A stretch of 43,584 nt of DNA from Thermoprotei archaeon (GCA_003649205.1 QMRC01000015.1:1-43584), one strand, 5' to 3'; shown: positions 7,761 through 16,763, counted from the stretch's first letter. Translations and numbers: made by a program. The notes: a model not told the origin generated them from the sequence alone.

Positions 7761-9618
7761 TAAGTTGGATGTACTGATAGTTGCTGAGAAGGATAGCGTG
7801 GCTAGAGCATTTGCCAAGTACCTCGCTGAAGGTAGTATTAGAGTCGCTAGGATACGTGGACTACCGGTCTACGTTTTTAAGCGATATGACACAACGTGGG
7901 CTTCATTCGGTTTGAAAGGACATGTACTCGATTTTGATTTTGAAGAACATCTAAATGTGTGGGATAGTGTTGATCCTAGGGTACTCTTCTTCGCTGAGCC
8001 AAAGCTCATTGTGAGGGAAGAGAGTAGAAGGCACTACGAGGTTCTTAGGTCTCTAGCTAAATTAGTGACAAGAGAGGTCATACTAGCGCTCGATGCTGAT
8101 GCTGAGGGTGAGTGTATTGCATTTGAGGTAATGGATATTGTTAGGAAGGTGAATCCATTTGTCACATTTAAGAGAGCTTGGTTTTCAGCAGTTACGAAGA
8201 ACGATATCTTAAGGGCTATAAACAATTTAAGGGAACCAGATCCACTACTGGCTAGTAAGGCAAAGGCTAGGATGATAGTTGACCTCACGATAGGTGCTGC
8301 ATTCACTAGACTCCTAACTCTCTCTGTAAGGAAGAGAGACCCTACCTTACTGCCTAAGGGGAGATTCTTGAGCTATGGTCCTTGTCAGAGTCCTGTACTA
8401 TTCCTCGTAGTTCAACGAGCACTAGAACGTGAGAACTTCAAGCCTAAGAAGTACTACATGCTTAAGTTGAGAACTGTGATTAATGGTAGGAAGTTAGAGC
8501 TAGTACATGAGAGGATTTACTGGAGTAGAGATGAAGTTGATAGAGTGCTAGAGAGGATTAGGGGTGTTAGAGAAGGTATTGTTGTCAGATCTAGCTGTAA
8601 ACTACATGTTGAGAAACCGCCTATTCCACTTAATACAGTAGAGCTTGAGAAGAGGGCATCGAAGTACTTGAACATAAGGTCTAAGCTATGTATGGAGATA
8701 GCAGAGAGGTTGTATCAGGAAGGATATATCTCGTACCCAAGAACTGAGACAACAATTTACCCGAAGACTTTAGATCTAAGAGCTATTGTTGAGGAGCTAG
8801 CTAACGTCCCTGAGTATAGAGATTATGCTCTCAAGATACTTTCAGCTCCACGAATAGTACCTACACAGGGAGATGAAGATGATAGAGCACACCCACCGAT
8901 ATACCCGACTAAAGCTGCAAGACCAAGTGAGTTTAAGAAGGTGTTTGGACCCTTATGGTTGAAAGCTTGGAAGCTCTATGACTTCATTGTTAGACACTTC
9001 CTAGCTACCTTGAGTAAGCCTGCTATCTTGGAGAGGAGATACCTAGTAGTCAATGTTCGAGGTGTTCCATTTAAGCTAGAGGGTACGATAATTGTGGAGA
9101 AGGGGTATCTGGAGATATACCCCTATGAGAGGATACCAGAGTTTGATGTTCCAATGGTCAAAGAGGGTTCTCGTGTACCTGTACTCGGCATTCAGCTAAT
9201 TGAAGATCGCACGAAACCCCCGGACTACCTCTCTGAAGCTGAATTACTGAGCTTAATGAGGAAGTACGGTATAGGAACTGATGCTACAATGCAGGACCAC
9301 ATACATACCAACGTGGTTAGAGGTTACTTCATCATTAAGAGAGGAAGATGTATACCAACACCACTCGGTAAGACCTTAGCACTCACTCTCTACAGGATAG
9401 TACCTGAGATAGTTAGTCCTGAAGTTAGAGGTAGGATGGAGAGAGAATTCAGCAGGATAGTTGCCGGTGAAAAGAGCATGGAGTCTGTCGTTCATGAGCT
9501 TAAGAGGGAGTTCTTGAAGTACTTTGATAGACTTAGAGAGAAGGAGGGGTTACTAGCTAGTGAACTGATTTCAGCGCTGAGGAAGCAGATGAAGGAAGGG
9601 GTTAGATTGAAGGGGTAA
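7729..9618 (+). CDS. topA: Archaeal DNA topoisomerase I (type IA)
   Basis: A 629-aa type IA topoisomerase that nicks one DNA strand through a 5'-phosphotyrosine and passes the other, relaxing negative supercoils. The Toprim domain opens at VLIVAEKDSVARAFAKYL (about 14-31) with the metal motif DADAEGE near 122-128. The active-site Tyr336 lies in EGYISYPRTETT. The family motif SEAELLSLMRKYGIGTDAT is near 500. There are no C-terminal zinc-ribbon repeats, so this is the compact archaeal form rather than bacterial TopA, and there is no helicase part as in reverse gyrase. The ATG at 7729 overlaps the zinc-finger gene; a slightly later start just before LDVLIVAEKD is possible. Confidence 0.92.
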   Translation: MKRVGRKNVVSKLDVLIVAEKDSVARAFAKYLAEGSIRVARIRGLPVYVFKRYDTTWASFGLKGHVLDFDFEEHLNVWDSVDPRVLFFAEPKLIVREESRRHYEVLRSLAKLVTREVILALDADAEGECIAFEVMDIVRKVNPFVTFKRAWFSAVTKNDILRAINNLREPDPLLASKAKARMIVDLTIGAAFTRLLTLSVRKRDPTLLPKGRFLSYGPCQSPVLFLVVQRALERENFKPKKYYMLKLRTVINGRKLELVHERIYWSRDEVDRVLERIRGVREGIVVRSSCKLHVEKPPIPLNTVELEKRASKYLNIRSKLCMEIAERLYQEGYISYPRTETTIYPKTLDLRAIVEELANVPEYRDYALKILSAPRIVPTQGDEDDRAHPPIYPTKAARPSEFKKVFGPLWLKAWKLYDFIVRHFLATLSKPAILERRYLVVNVRGVPFKLEGTIIVEKGYLEIYPYERIPEFDVPMVKEGSRVPVLGIQLIEDRTKPPDYLSEAELLSLMRKYGIGTDATMQDHIHTNVVRGYFIIKRGRCIPTPLGKTLALTLYRIVPEIVSPEVRGRMEREFSRIVAGEKSMESVVHELKREFLKYFDRLREKEGLLASELISALRKQMKEGVRLKG

Positions 9619-9714
9619 TGGTCTCTGATAGCAGCCCCTCACTCTTCATCGATCTGCTTTGGTACCCCTCTTCATCGACCTAAGTACATAAACCTCCAGT
9701 ACCTAATATCGCTT

Positions 9715-9767
9715 GTGTGATGAAGGCTGGTATTAGGGATTGATGACCGAGGACACCAGGGCTGACT
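9715..9767 (+). ncRNA. C/D box guide RNA with a 16S 530-loop guide
   Basis: Plus strand: C box GTGATGA (9717-9723), guide AGGCTGGTATTA (9724-9735), a weak D' GGGA (9736-9739), C' TTGATGA (9740-9746), 15-nt guide (9747-9761) and D CTGA (9762-9765). The first guide is complementary to TAATACCAGCC, which follows CCGCGG in archaeal 16S rRNA (530 loop), from memory. The D' box is poor, but the target match is strong. The target of the second guide was not identified. The 3' end touches the stop codon of the minus-strand coiled-coil gene. Confidence 0.72.
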
Positions 9768-10281
9768 ACTCCCTACTAAGCTTCAGTATCGTCTCTAGAT
9801 CCTTCTTCACAATGTTGTAGGTATCCTCCCTCACTTTACCTGCACTACGCATCTCATCAAGAGTTCTCAGCATTTTCTCAATATCTTCTCTTCGAAATAC
9901 GTACAGAGCATACACCGTATGCATGTGGAACTTTATCGCCTCATCGACTTCTCTAATCATACTCACGACGCTCTCTATCTCCTCCTTCACCTTCCTCATA
10001 GCATCCGTTAACTCATCAACTCTCTTACTATACTCCTCCTCAGTTACTAGACCTAATTCACGCTTAGTAGTCAGTACCTTATACTCCTCCTCAAGTAGTT
10101 CCCTCGAGAGAGTTAAATCTACAAGTTTCTCCAGAAACAGGATCTTCTCCAACTCCCACCTAGAGGCAATTTCAATGACTCTCTTACAGTAGGATTCCCA
10201 CATACTCTTCAATGTACCTATACTCGACTGGTACTTTGAGTAGAGCGACTTTATTAAGTCCATACTTATGGTATATGACAT
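9766..10281 (-). CDS. Coiled-coil protein, paralogue of the upstream gene
   Basis: Unknown function. This 171-aa protein is almost entirely helical, with long charged heptad stretches (ELLEEEYKVLTTKRELG; AMRKVKEEIESVVSMIREVD). It has no membrane segment or cysteines. It is a clear paralogue of the neighbouring 243-aa protein: both carry MWxxY near the start of the helical part, a LGL...EE turn, a final H...xxDI segment and a GKVxExTY motif near the C-terminus. A ribosome site (GAGGTG) precedes the ATG at 10281, and the gene follows its paralogue after only 10 bases, so they are surely one operon. A heteromeric coiled-coil complex is a reasonable inference. Confidence 0.7.
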   Translation of the reverse strand: MSYTISMDLIKSLYSKYQSSIGTLKSMWESYCKRVIEIASRWELEKILFLEKLVDLTLSRELLEEEYKVLTTKRELGLVTEEEYSKRVDELTDAMRKVKEEIESVVSMIREVDEAIKFHMHTVYALYVFRREDIEKMLRTLDEMRSAGKVREDTYNIVKKDLETILKLSRE

Positions 10282-10291
10282 AACTTACACC

Positions 10292-11023
10292 TCACTCAGG
10301 TATTAAGTACATGATTTCGCTGCGGATTTTCTCATAGGTTTGTTCATCTACCTTACCGACATTCCTCAATTCCTCGAGCTTTGTCAGTGCTAACTTGAAC
10401 TTAGCAATGTCAGGTCTAAGTAGTATGGCATGGATTCTCTTCCTATGATCTTGAAGTCTACTCTCTATCTCACGTAACTTACTAACCAAATCCTCTCTAA
10501 CCCTACTTAATTTGCTAACTTTCTCCTCATACCGCCTTAGTAACTCATCAGCTTCTTCTCCAGGTAACCTAATCAACCCAAGGGTTTTACGGACATTTAA
10601 TTCCTCAAGCTTCTGGAGGTAGAACTCCAGTAGTCTCTCTACCTTCCTCAATTCTCTCTCAATATCTTGCTTAATACGGAGCCAGTTAGACATGGTGGAT
10701 ACTATGTGCTCTGCGTAATTCCTCCACATTTCATCAGCTCTCCTAATTCTCTCTTCAACCTCACTTATGGTCCTCAGTAGTAAATCTGCCGGTGTAGAAG
10801 TAGGAGGAAACTCTACTCTTGGTGTAGCTTCCTCAACTTTCTCCTCTGGTTTTGCCTCAGCTACCTTCTCAGGTAAACCCTCCTTAGAAACTCTAGCATA
10901 CGCTGGGCACTCAACAAAATTTGATAGACATGGTTGTAGGAATGGATTAACCTCTCTACCCAGTACACGACACATGTACTTTCTCGTGTCAGGATCAACG
11001 TAGAGGTAGGGACAAACACTCAT
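10292..11023 (-). CDS. Cys-motif plus coiled-coil protein
   Basis: Unknown function. A 243-aa protein in three parts: an N-terminal four-cysteine module (Cys4, Cys18, Cys32, Cys39; CPYLYVDPDTRKYMCRVLG and NFVECPAYA) that could bind zinc or an iron-sulfur cluster, a Pro/Glu-rich linker (about 50-80), and a long coiled coil homologous over its whole length to the 171-aa protein encoded next. It looks like the metal-bearing partner of a two-protein complex. An AT-rich AAATAAAGT block at 11059-11067 is a candidate promoter on this strand. Confidence 0.68.
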   Translation of the reverse strand: MSVCPYLYVDPDTRKYMCRVLGREVNPFLQPCLSNFVECPAYARVSKEGLPEKVAEAKPEEKVEEATPRVEFPPTSTPADLLLRTISEVEERIRRADEMWRNYAEHIVSTMSNWLRIKQDIERELRKVERLLEFYLQKLEELNVRKTLGLIRLPGEEADELLRRYEEKVSKLSRVREDLVSKLREIESRLQDHRKRIHAILLRPDIAKFKLALTKLEELRNVGKVDEQTYEKIRSEIMYLIPE

Positions 11024-11073
11024 CTACAATCCCTAACTAGTACTGAAGAACTGGACCGAAATAAAGTATTTGC

Positions 11074-11349
11074 TTACAGAATACCTCTCCTAACTAGGTA
11101 ACTTCTTATGCTCTCATAGACGTACCCTGGATCAGAGGGTATACCTACTAAGACTTCATCACCATTAATCAACACCTTTGGGTAGGTACCGTCCTCTGGA
11201 ATATCTTTAATCCAATTAATCTCGACCTCTACATCTTCACTAAGTTCAGACCTCAGTATATCAATTACCTCAGTTAGAAACCATAGGTATAGTGTGTACG
11301 TTGCATAGTCTGTCTCAGGTCCAATCACCTTTATAGTTAGCTTCCTCAT
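11074..11349 (-). CDS. Small conserved protein of unknown function
   Basis: A 91-aa protein with an alternating beta/alpha pattern (LTIKVIGPETDYATYTLYLW, then VEVEINWIKDIPEDG, then YPKVLINGDEVLVG) that resembles a thioredoxin-like fold, but with no CxxC or any cysteine. It is the last gene of a four-gene operon. Its ATG overlaps the TGA of the nucleotidyltransferase gene in the arrangement ATGA, which implies translational coupling. No function can be given. Confidence 0.65.
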   Translation of the reverse strand: MRKLTIKVIGPETDYATYTLYLWFLTEVIDILRSELSEDVEVEINWIKDIPEDGTYPKVLINGDEVLVGIPSDPGYVYESIRSYLVRRGIL

Positions 11350-12074
11350 ATTCTACCAAACTTCTTAATATACTCATCACATGCCCTAATGTAGCTATCG
11401 TAATCGCCTATATCGATAAACTCAGCATCATCAGCTATGTATCCATAAACTCTACCACTATCCTTCATAACTCGAGTAACCACTTCATCCATACCAACTA
11501 CTTCACCATCGTTTATGTACTTGAAGATCAATGGTTCGAAGACGTAGATTCCAGTATTTATGAGCATCTCTATCTCGGGTTTCTCCCTCCACTCAATAAC
11601 CTTCATATCCTCATTTAGTACTATATGTCCAAAACGAAGCTTCTCCTTATACCTTGTCAACACCATAGTGACAACAGCACCCTTTCTAAAGTGGAAGTCA
11701 ATTACGTCTCTGAGATTGAGATTTGTCACAACGTCACAGTAGGATAGTATGAATGTTTCATGGACATACGGTTCAGCTATCTTGAGCTGCCCGCCACTGC
11801 CGAGAGGTCTATCTGACCTAATGTACTTGATCCTGATACCAAACTCAGAGCCATCACCGAAGTACGACTCGATGAACTTACTTAGGTACGAGGTCAGTAC
11901 GTAAATCTCCTCAATACCATTATCTCTCATCCACTCAATAATATGTTGGAGGATAGGTTTGGTACCGAGCGGTAGCATGGGTTTTGGCATTATGTAGGTT
12001 AGAGGTCTCATTCGTGTACCTAATCCAGCAGCTAATATGACACCTACACGAACGTCTTTAGTACTCAAGCTCAA
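11346..12074 (-). CDS. Sugar-1-phosphate nucleotidyltransferase
   Basis: A 242-aa NTP-transferase family enzyme that makes NDP-sugars from NTP and a sugar phosphate. The signature GVILAAGLGTRMRPLTYIMP is at about 11-30, followed by KPMLPLGTKPIL; DRPLGSGGQLKIAEPY and YCDVVTNL carry the nucleotide and metal sites. It has the single catalytic domain and no left-handed helix domain, like short GlmU/RmlA/mannose-1-phosphate guanylyltransferase relatives; the sugar and base are not resolvable. The start is TTG at 12074 (or 12068), overlapping the Cys-rich gene. A PfkB sugar kinase gene in the same operon suggests a shared sugar or nucleoside phosphate route. Confidence 0.82.
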   Translation of the reverse strand: MSLSTKDVRVGVILAAGLGTRMRPLTYIMPKPMLPLGTKPILQHIIEWMRDNGIEEIYVLTSYLSKFIESYFGDGSEFGIRIKYIRSDRPLGSGGQLKIAEPYVHETFILSYCDVVTNLNLRDVIDFHFRKGAVVTMVLTRYKEKLRFGHIVLNEDMKVIEWREKPEIEMLINTGIYVFEPLIFKYINDGEVVGMDEVVTRVMKDSGRVYGYIADDAEFIDIGDYDSYIRACDEYIKKFGRI

Positions 12075-12429
12075 TCCCTCTACCTAACTTCTTCAGCTTA
12101 TCCTTGATCTTCATTGCTTCCTTATCCATCTTCATAGCCTCCTCGACAATGTCCTTCACCTTAACCTCCTTCCTCATCTCGATACCACAGGTACCATCTG
12201 GTAGCAGTGCATGGGCTTTACAACCAGCGAACTTACACTTACCTCCTTGACAAAAATCATTAACCCAAGTGCACCAAGCTACTACATTCTTACCTCTCCT
12301 AATGATTCGAAGTGCCTTCTTAAGACAGATGAAGTTACGACAGGTAGGGTTACAAGGCTTTCTTTGAGACACTGTAATCCCCACATCCACCCTCAGTACG
12401 TATTTACGAGGTTTTATTTCTTTACTCAC
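12058..12429 (-). CDS. Eight-cysteine protein of unknown function
   Basis: A 123-aa protein from GTG at 12429, whose start overlaps the PfkB stop in GTGAGTAA; a TTG at 12441 is an alternative. Cysteines fall at 26, 30, 35, 53, 60, 65, 70 and 81 (CNPTCRNFIC, then WCTWVNDFCQGGKCKFAGC, then TCGIEM), enough for two zinc sites or one or two iron-sulfur clusters. The C-terminal third is Lys/Met-rich and helical. I recognise it only as a likely conserved crenarchaeal protein. It lies between a PfkB kinase and a nucleotidyltransferase gene with overlapping ends on both sides. Confidence 0.65.
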   Translation of the reverse strand: MSKEIKPRKYVLRVDVGITVSQRKPCNPTCRNFICLKKALRIIRRGKNVVAWCTWVNDFCQGGKCKFAGCKAHALLPDGTCGIEMRKEVKVKDIVEEAMKMDKEAMKIKDKLKKLGRGIELEY

Positions 12430-13366
12430 CAGAGAGCTCAATGCCTAAGTCACTTAGGTACTTAAGTAACTCATCTAGAACAGGTCCCGCTCTAGCGCCT
12501 TTACGCTGGATTTTTATTGAAGCCGCAGCTAGAGCTAGGTAAAGCCTAGATTCAGTACTGTACCTTCTAAGTAGTCCATAGGTGTATGCAGCATCAAACA
12601 CATCACCAGCACCTGTGGGATCAACTACATGAAGTACTGGTGGAATAGACACCTTAACACACCTAATCTGCCCCATATCCCTCCAGTACTCTGCAACTTC
12701 TCCCTTACCAATTCTAGCAACAACTACAATCTGTGGGTAATTAGCTATGAGTTTTCTAGCAGCAGACTCAACATCACTACAGCCAACCAAATTCATTAAC
12801 TCATCAGCACCTATGAAGAGGTACTTAGTGTACCTAAGTACTGGATCTAGGAAGCTCAGTCCTTTACTACAAGCTACAGGACCTGGATCGTACGATGTAG
12901 TGCATCCTCGCTCAGTTGCCACCTTAAATAGTTCGTGAAAATACTTTACCTTCGTACCCGCTGCATGTACGTGAACTACACCTACAAGTGCTCGATCTAG
13001 AGGTACTTCAGGCTCATACCTATTTGCTCCACGATAAGCGAACATAACCTTATCTCCACGTCTCTTCCTGACAACGACAATAACTAAGCCAGTGCGCTCT
13101 CCATGTACTCTCCTAACAAATGAAAGATCTACACAGTATGTCCTTAAGTCTTTCAGAGCGATGTTAGAAAGTAAGTCATCACCAATACAACCTAGAAACC
13201 TCACAGCGACACCTAGCTTAGCCAGCGCCACTGCGTAATTTGCTGCTGAACCACCACCACCAATGTAGAAATCAAGTACCTCAACCTCCCCTGTCTCAGG
13301 TATCTCATCAACAACTACTGTACAATCAACGTTTATATTACCGGATGCTAATACTATGGAGTCCAT
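12422..13366 (-). CDS. PfkB/ribokinase family sugar or nucleoside kinase
   Basis: A 314-aa carbohydrate kinase from ATG at 13366. Motifs are LASGNINVDCTVVVDEIP at the N-terminus, the first PfkB signature GGGGSAANYAVALAKLG, and the second signature DPTGAGDVFDAAYTYGLL with the catalytic Asp in GAGD. The substrate could be ribose, adenosine, 2-keto-3-deoxygluconate or another sugar. An upstream in-frame ATG at 13414 would add 16 residues, but 13366 is preferred: it begins exactly at the family N-terminus and lies 26-27 bases from the TATA box at 13389-13396, as in leaderless archaeal transcripts. It heads an operon of four overlapping genes. Confidence 0.85.
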   Translation of the reverse strand: MDSIVLASGNINVDCTVVVDEIPETGEVEVLDFYIGGGGSAANYAVALAKLGVAVRFLGCIGDDLLSNIALKDLRTYCVDLSFVRRVHGERTGLVIVVVRKRRGDKVMFAYRGANRYEPEVPLDRALVGVVHVHAAGTKVKYFHELFKVATERGCTTSYDPGPVACSKGLSFLDPVLRYTKYLFIGADELMNLVGCSDVESAARKLIANYPQIVVVARIGKGEVAEYWRDMGQIRCVKVSIPPVLHVVDPTGAGDVFDAAYTYGLLRRYSTESRLYLALAAASIKIQRKGARAGPVLDELLKYLSDLGIELSGE

Positions 13367-13388
13367 GGTAATTTCTTCACGGAAGTAG

Positions 13389-13396
13389 TATAAATA
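13389..13396. promoter_or_regulatory. Symmetric bidirectional TATA box
   Basis: TATAAATA lies midway between two divergent start codons. Its centre is 26.5 bases from the minus-strand ATG at 13366 and 26.5 bases from the plus-strand ATG at 13419, the spacing that puts the transcription start at or next to the ATG. Read from the other side the element is TATTTATA, also an acceptable archaeal TATA box. It appears to drive both the PfkB operon and the 13419 operon as leaderless messages. Confidence 0.7.
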
Positions 13397-13418
13397 CCAC
13401 CTCTCACTACCCAATACG

Positions 13419-13748
13419 ATGTCTTGGAGACCTTACCTAGTCTTCTTCATACCCCTAAGAGGTAAGCTACCTACGAGGAAGAAGCTATTGTCAGTACTTA
13501 GGAAACACGATGTTAGTGACATTAGGGTAGTTGACGTACCTCTTGAGAACATGTGTACTGTTGTTGCTAGAGAGGGAGTTCACAAGTCAGATATCTGTGC
13601 TCACATTAAGCGAGCTATAAATGCTGAACTACATGTCGAGACTGTGACCATAGCTTACTCACTAGATGATGTGGAGAAGGTGTGTAAGGAATTACGTAAC
13701 CTCTTGGTAGGTATAGAAAAGTCTAAGAGTGAAGAAGTTAGTGAATAA
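13419..13748 (+). CDS. Small conserved protein of unknown function
   Basis: A 109-aa soluble protein with a beta-alpha-beta look (YLVFFIPLRG; IRVVDVPLENMCTVVARE; HVETVTIAYSLDDVEKVCKEL). It starts at ATG 13419, 26 bases from the TATA box, so it is probably leaderless. The next gene begins 12 bases after its stop and is likely co-transcribed. No motif identifies it. Size and fold are reminiscent of small KEOPS-type accessory subunits, but I see nothing specific enough to claim that. Confidence 0.65.
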   Translation: MSWRPYLVFFIPLRGKLPTRKKLLSVLRKHDVSDIRVVDVPLENMCTVVAREGVHKSDICAHIKRAINAELHVETVTIAYSLDDVEKVCKELRNLLVGIEKSKSEEVSE

Positions 13749-13760
13749 TGTTGTGAGTTT

Positions 13761-14339
13761 ATGAGTAGTGACGAGTTAACTAGGAAGTTAGCTGAGTTAA
13801 GGTCTCTGCTTGAGGAAAAGATTAGGGAACTGGAATTAGAATTAGAATTACTTAAGCTTTGTCATAGATTGGTTACAGAGGCCCTCAGTAGGAGAACGTT
13901 CAAGAGTGGTTTAGAAGTTCTTCAGGAGAGGGTAGGGGAGACTGCTAGGGTAGAGGAGAAGATTGAGAAGCCTAAAGCTATAAAGGACATCGTGGGTAGG
14001 AAGATTAGTAAGGTATTTGCTAAGGCTTACGTATACGATGACTATGTAAAGATCGTTCCAGAGGAAGAATTTAACGTAGTCACACCACCATTTCAAGCAT
14101 TCTTCATAAATAAGCTACTTGAGGAATTCAGGAAGGAGGATGAAGAGAGTGTTAAGAAAGGTAAATTACCGAGCGATAAGATTCTGAGGTACGAGATTAA
14201 GACAGATGAGAGCGGTAGGATAAAGGAGATCGTAATACACAACTACAATGACGATTTTAGGTTGAGGGAAATTCTGAGAGCACTATCGTGGACCTTTGAG
14301 AAGATGTACGTTAGGAAACACTCATCAGAAACCAGCTAA
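13761..14339 (+). CDS. Conserved archaeal protein of unknown function with N-terminal coiled coil
   Basis: A 192-aa protein. Residues of about 4-50 form a strongly charged coiled coil ([20 protein letters not shown]). About 70-190 are an alpha/beta domain with [31 protein letters not shown] and [19 protein letters not shown]. It resembles uncharacterised crenarchaeal proteins; no catalytic motif is visible. It follows the 109-aa gene after 12 bases. Its stop overlaps the stop of the convergent DNA ligase gene by 4 bases. Confidence 0.68.
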   Translation: MSSDELTRKLAELRSLLEEKIRELELELELLKLCHRLVTEALSRRTFKSGLEVLQERVGETARVEEKIEKPKAIKDIVGRKISKVFAKAYVYDDYVKIVPEEEFNVVTPPFQAFFINKLLEEFRKEDEESVKKGKLPSDKILRYEIKTDESGRIKEIVIHNYNDDFRLREILRALSWTFEKMYVRKHSSETS

Positions 14340-16138
14340 GCTTCTCTCACTACCTTCTTTTGCCTCTTGTACATCTCGATTATCTCCTTAACTGTTGTTG
14401 CTTGCTCTGGTTTCTTATCAAATCTCCACCTACCTGTGAACCTAGGGAATCTTATAGCTAGACCAACACCCTCCTTGATAGCACCGTAACCACAGGTATG
14501 CAGTGGGCTCAGCGTAATTTCAGCACCTATCACCTCAAGGACTATAGCAGGTACAAACCAGACATCTGCCTCAATCTTTGAGTCTACTCTTGGGTGTTTA
14601 TGAGGTATTACGTATGGCTTAAAGATCTCCGGTAATCTAGCTAGATCCTCATCAGTAAACCCACTACCGCACTTACACACAGTCTTGAAGGTGTCGGTCT
14701 CTGGATCGTATGCAGCCAGCAGTAAGGCTCCATAGGTACCACCTCTCTTACCCTTACCCCAGAACGCACCTACAGCAACTAAATCAACTGTATCTGTCAT
14801 CTCGCTCCTGTAATCTCTCTTGAACTTAATCCAGAGCCAACCCCTTGCACCCATCTGATATATGGAATCACCCTTCAGTGACTTACACACTAAACCTTCA
14901 CAACCTTCACTAATTGCTTCATTGAAGAAGAGTTCGAGGTCTTTCGTATTGTCCACTATCCTCCACCTAGCTAGTGATACCCTGTCTGTTTCCTCAACTA
15001 TCTCAATTAGCTTCTTCTTACGCATGAGAAGTGGTGCATCTGTTAGCTCTTCACCATCAACGTATAGACAATCGAAGAGAAAGAGCTTTACTGGGTACAT
15101 CCTCATAGCTTCCTCAACATTGTGCTTCCTCCTTCTATGCATTAGTTCTTGAAATGGTAGTAACTCATCTGTCTCTGGGTTATAAGCTACGATCTCACCT
15201 TCAATAATTGCTTCCTTAGACTTAATGTGCTTCCTAACTAGCTCGCACACATCTGGAAATGCGTGTGTTAGGTTCTCCAGTCTCCTACTGTAGATCACCA
15301 CCTTGTCACCTATCTTATGTATCTGTGCTCTCTCACCATCGTACTTGTACTCAGCAATGCACCTACCACCTAACTTAGCCAGTATCTCTGACGATGAACT
15401 TAACCTCTCAGCTAACATGGGGAGTACAGGAACTCCAGGAGTTATTCTGAACTTCTTAATGCCTTCGATGCCTTCTCGGACTAGTACCTTAGCTATATAC
15501 CCTAGATCTGGATGTACATTGTATGCTCTCTCTAAGATGTCTCTCCTAGCCTTACCACCTGCGAAGGCCTCGGCTAGTGCATCTAGTATAGTCATGTCAG
15601 CAACTCCTAGCCTCAATCTCCCTGTCACAAATCTTAGTATATACTTAGCTTCTCTTGGCGATGCCTCACTGAGAAGAGATGCTAAGAGTGAAATCTTCGT
15701 ATCTTGTGCACCTTCACCAGTAGCTTTAGCTATCTTCATCAAGGTATCGTAGACTCTACCCATGGTTAGTTCGCGAGTAGTAGCCCCTGTAGCACCCAAG
15801 AAATCCAGTATTGAGGTACCTCTCCTCTTACTAGTTAGAACTCTCTCAGCAGCTTCACCTAAATCACCAATCTTCTTGTAAGTCTCCTCAATAGTCCTCA
15901 AACTAACACCGCTAGCTATTGAGAGAGCCCTCATAGCTAACTTCTCACCAATACCAAGTTCCAGACCAACCCAATCAGGTAGTAGCTGACCTTGAATGAA
16001 GTAAATTACCTTATCAATTACCTCGGATGGTGTCTTCTTAAAGAGTAAAACTAGTAACTTCGTCATTTCTGTTCTCTTCGAAGTAGACTCAATAGCTTCC
16101 AGTATCTTGACAACTTCTGAAAACTTAATATCTGCCAC
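14336..16138 (-). CDS. lig: ATP-dependent DNA ligase
   Basis: A 600-aa replicative/repair DNA ligase that seals nicks through a Lys-AMP intermediate. The N-terminal half is the helical DNA-binding domain. The nucleotidyl-transfer motif I is [11 protein letters not shown] with the adenylated Lys265. Other ligase motifs include [27 protein letters not shown] and [10 protein letters not shown], followed by the OB-fold domain. Length and order are those of archaeal/eukaryotic ligase I. The start is GTG at 16138; AATATTTAT at about 16162-16170 lies 28-29 bases upstream, matching a leaderless message. Confidence 0.95.
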   Translation of the reverse strand: MADIKFSEVVKILEAIESTSKRTEMTKLLVLLFKKTPSEVIDKVIYFIQGQLLPDWVGLELGIGEKLAMRALSIASGVSLRTIEETYKKIGDLGEAAERVLTSKRRGTSILDFLGATGATTRELTMGRVYDTLMKIAKATGEGAQDTKISLLASLLSEASPREAKYILRFVTGRLRLGVADMTILDALAEAFAGGKARRDILERAYNVHPDLGYIAKVLVREGIEGIKKFRITPGVPVLPMLAERLSSSSEILAKLGGRCIAEYKYDGERAQIHKIGDKVVIYSRRLENLTHAFPDVCELVRKHIKSKEAIIEGEIVAYNPETDELLPFQELMHRRRKHNVEEAMRMYPVKLFLFDCLYVDGEELTDAPLLMRKKKLIEIVEETDRVSLARWRIVDNTKDLELFFNEAISEGCEGLVCKSLKGDSIYQMGARGWLWIKFKRDYRSEMTDTVDLVAVGAFWGKGKRGGTYGALLLAAYDPETDTFKTVCKCGSGFTDEDLARLPEIFKPYVIPHKHPRVDSKIEADVWFVPAIVLEVIGAEITLSPLHTCGYGAIKEGVGLAIRFPRFTGRWRFDKKPEQATTVKEIIEMYKRQKKVVREA

Positions 16139-16217
16139 AGCAAATCACCACACTCAACTAAGAATATTTATGGGGAAAACTCTTAAAGCTACCGAAACCC
16201 TGTAGACCGGTATCTAC

Positions 16218-16763
16218 TTAGTGCTCAATACCACGTCTCTTCAGCATTAGCTCTAGGTACGTCTCCTCTACTATGTCATCAGTACCTATGCCCAACTTAG
16301 TGAGTAACTTAATCATCTCACTCTTGATAGCCTCTACAGCACTAACATCATTAGTCTCAGTCTCAATCTCAATGAAGTTACCTAATCCCTTAACTGAATC
16401 GAGATTTATAGTGTAGAAACCGTATGTATACACTTCCCTCTCCTTCTCTACTCTAAGAAACTCCGTGAAGCCGAGTGACTTCAGTAAATCAAGCATTTTC
16501 TCCCATGGCTCAACCCTTACATTAATTTCTACTCTTGCCTTCACATCTCTGAAGATCCTAGGTCCCTTGTAGGTAAGGACCCCCTCACCATTTACAATTC
16601 TTAGTCTCAATGCCTCATCAGTTGACTTGAAGTCTCTACTTGGGTGAGATAGGTATACGTCAACGTGGTACTCTCTACGTATTAACTTAGCACCTAGATC
16701 TCTCAACCTTGCAGCTACAGCTCCTCTATCTAGAACCCTAGCCTTAATCTCTACCTCAATCAT
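16218..16763 (-). CDS. CYTH domain protein (class IV adenylate cyclase / CyaB-like)
   Basis: A 181-aa CYTH protein starting at ATG 16763, chosen because the family signature ExExK is then at the very N-terminus (MIEVEIKARV). Charged strands typical of the triphosphate tunnel follow: EALRLRIVNGEGVLTYKGP, KARVEINVRVE, VEKEREVY and GNFIEIETE. Family members bind triphosphorylated substrates and act as adenylate cyclase, thiamine triphosphatase or tripolyphosphatase; the substrate in archaea is generally unproven. An upstream in-frame start at 16850 would overlap the L35Ae gene. It lies 14 bases downstream of rpl35ae. Confidence 0.85.
   Translation of the reverse strand: MIEVEIKARVLDRGAVAARLRDLGAKLIRREYHVDVYLSHPSRDFKSTDEALRLRIVNGEGVLTYKGPRIFRDVKARVEINVRVEPWEKMLDLLKSLGFTEFLRVEKEREVYTYGFYTINLDSVKGLGNFIEIETETNDVSAVEAIKSEMIKLLTKLGIGTDDIVEETYLELMLKRRGIEH

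Noticed and set aside
9619..9680. Possible minus-strand C/D RNA with CGATGA boxes
   Set aside because: Both C-type boxes have a C for the first U, and the D position reads CTGC, which the conserved D box does not tolerate.
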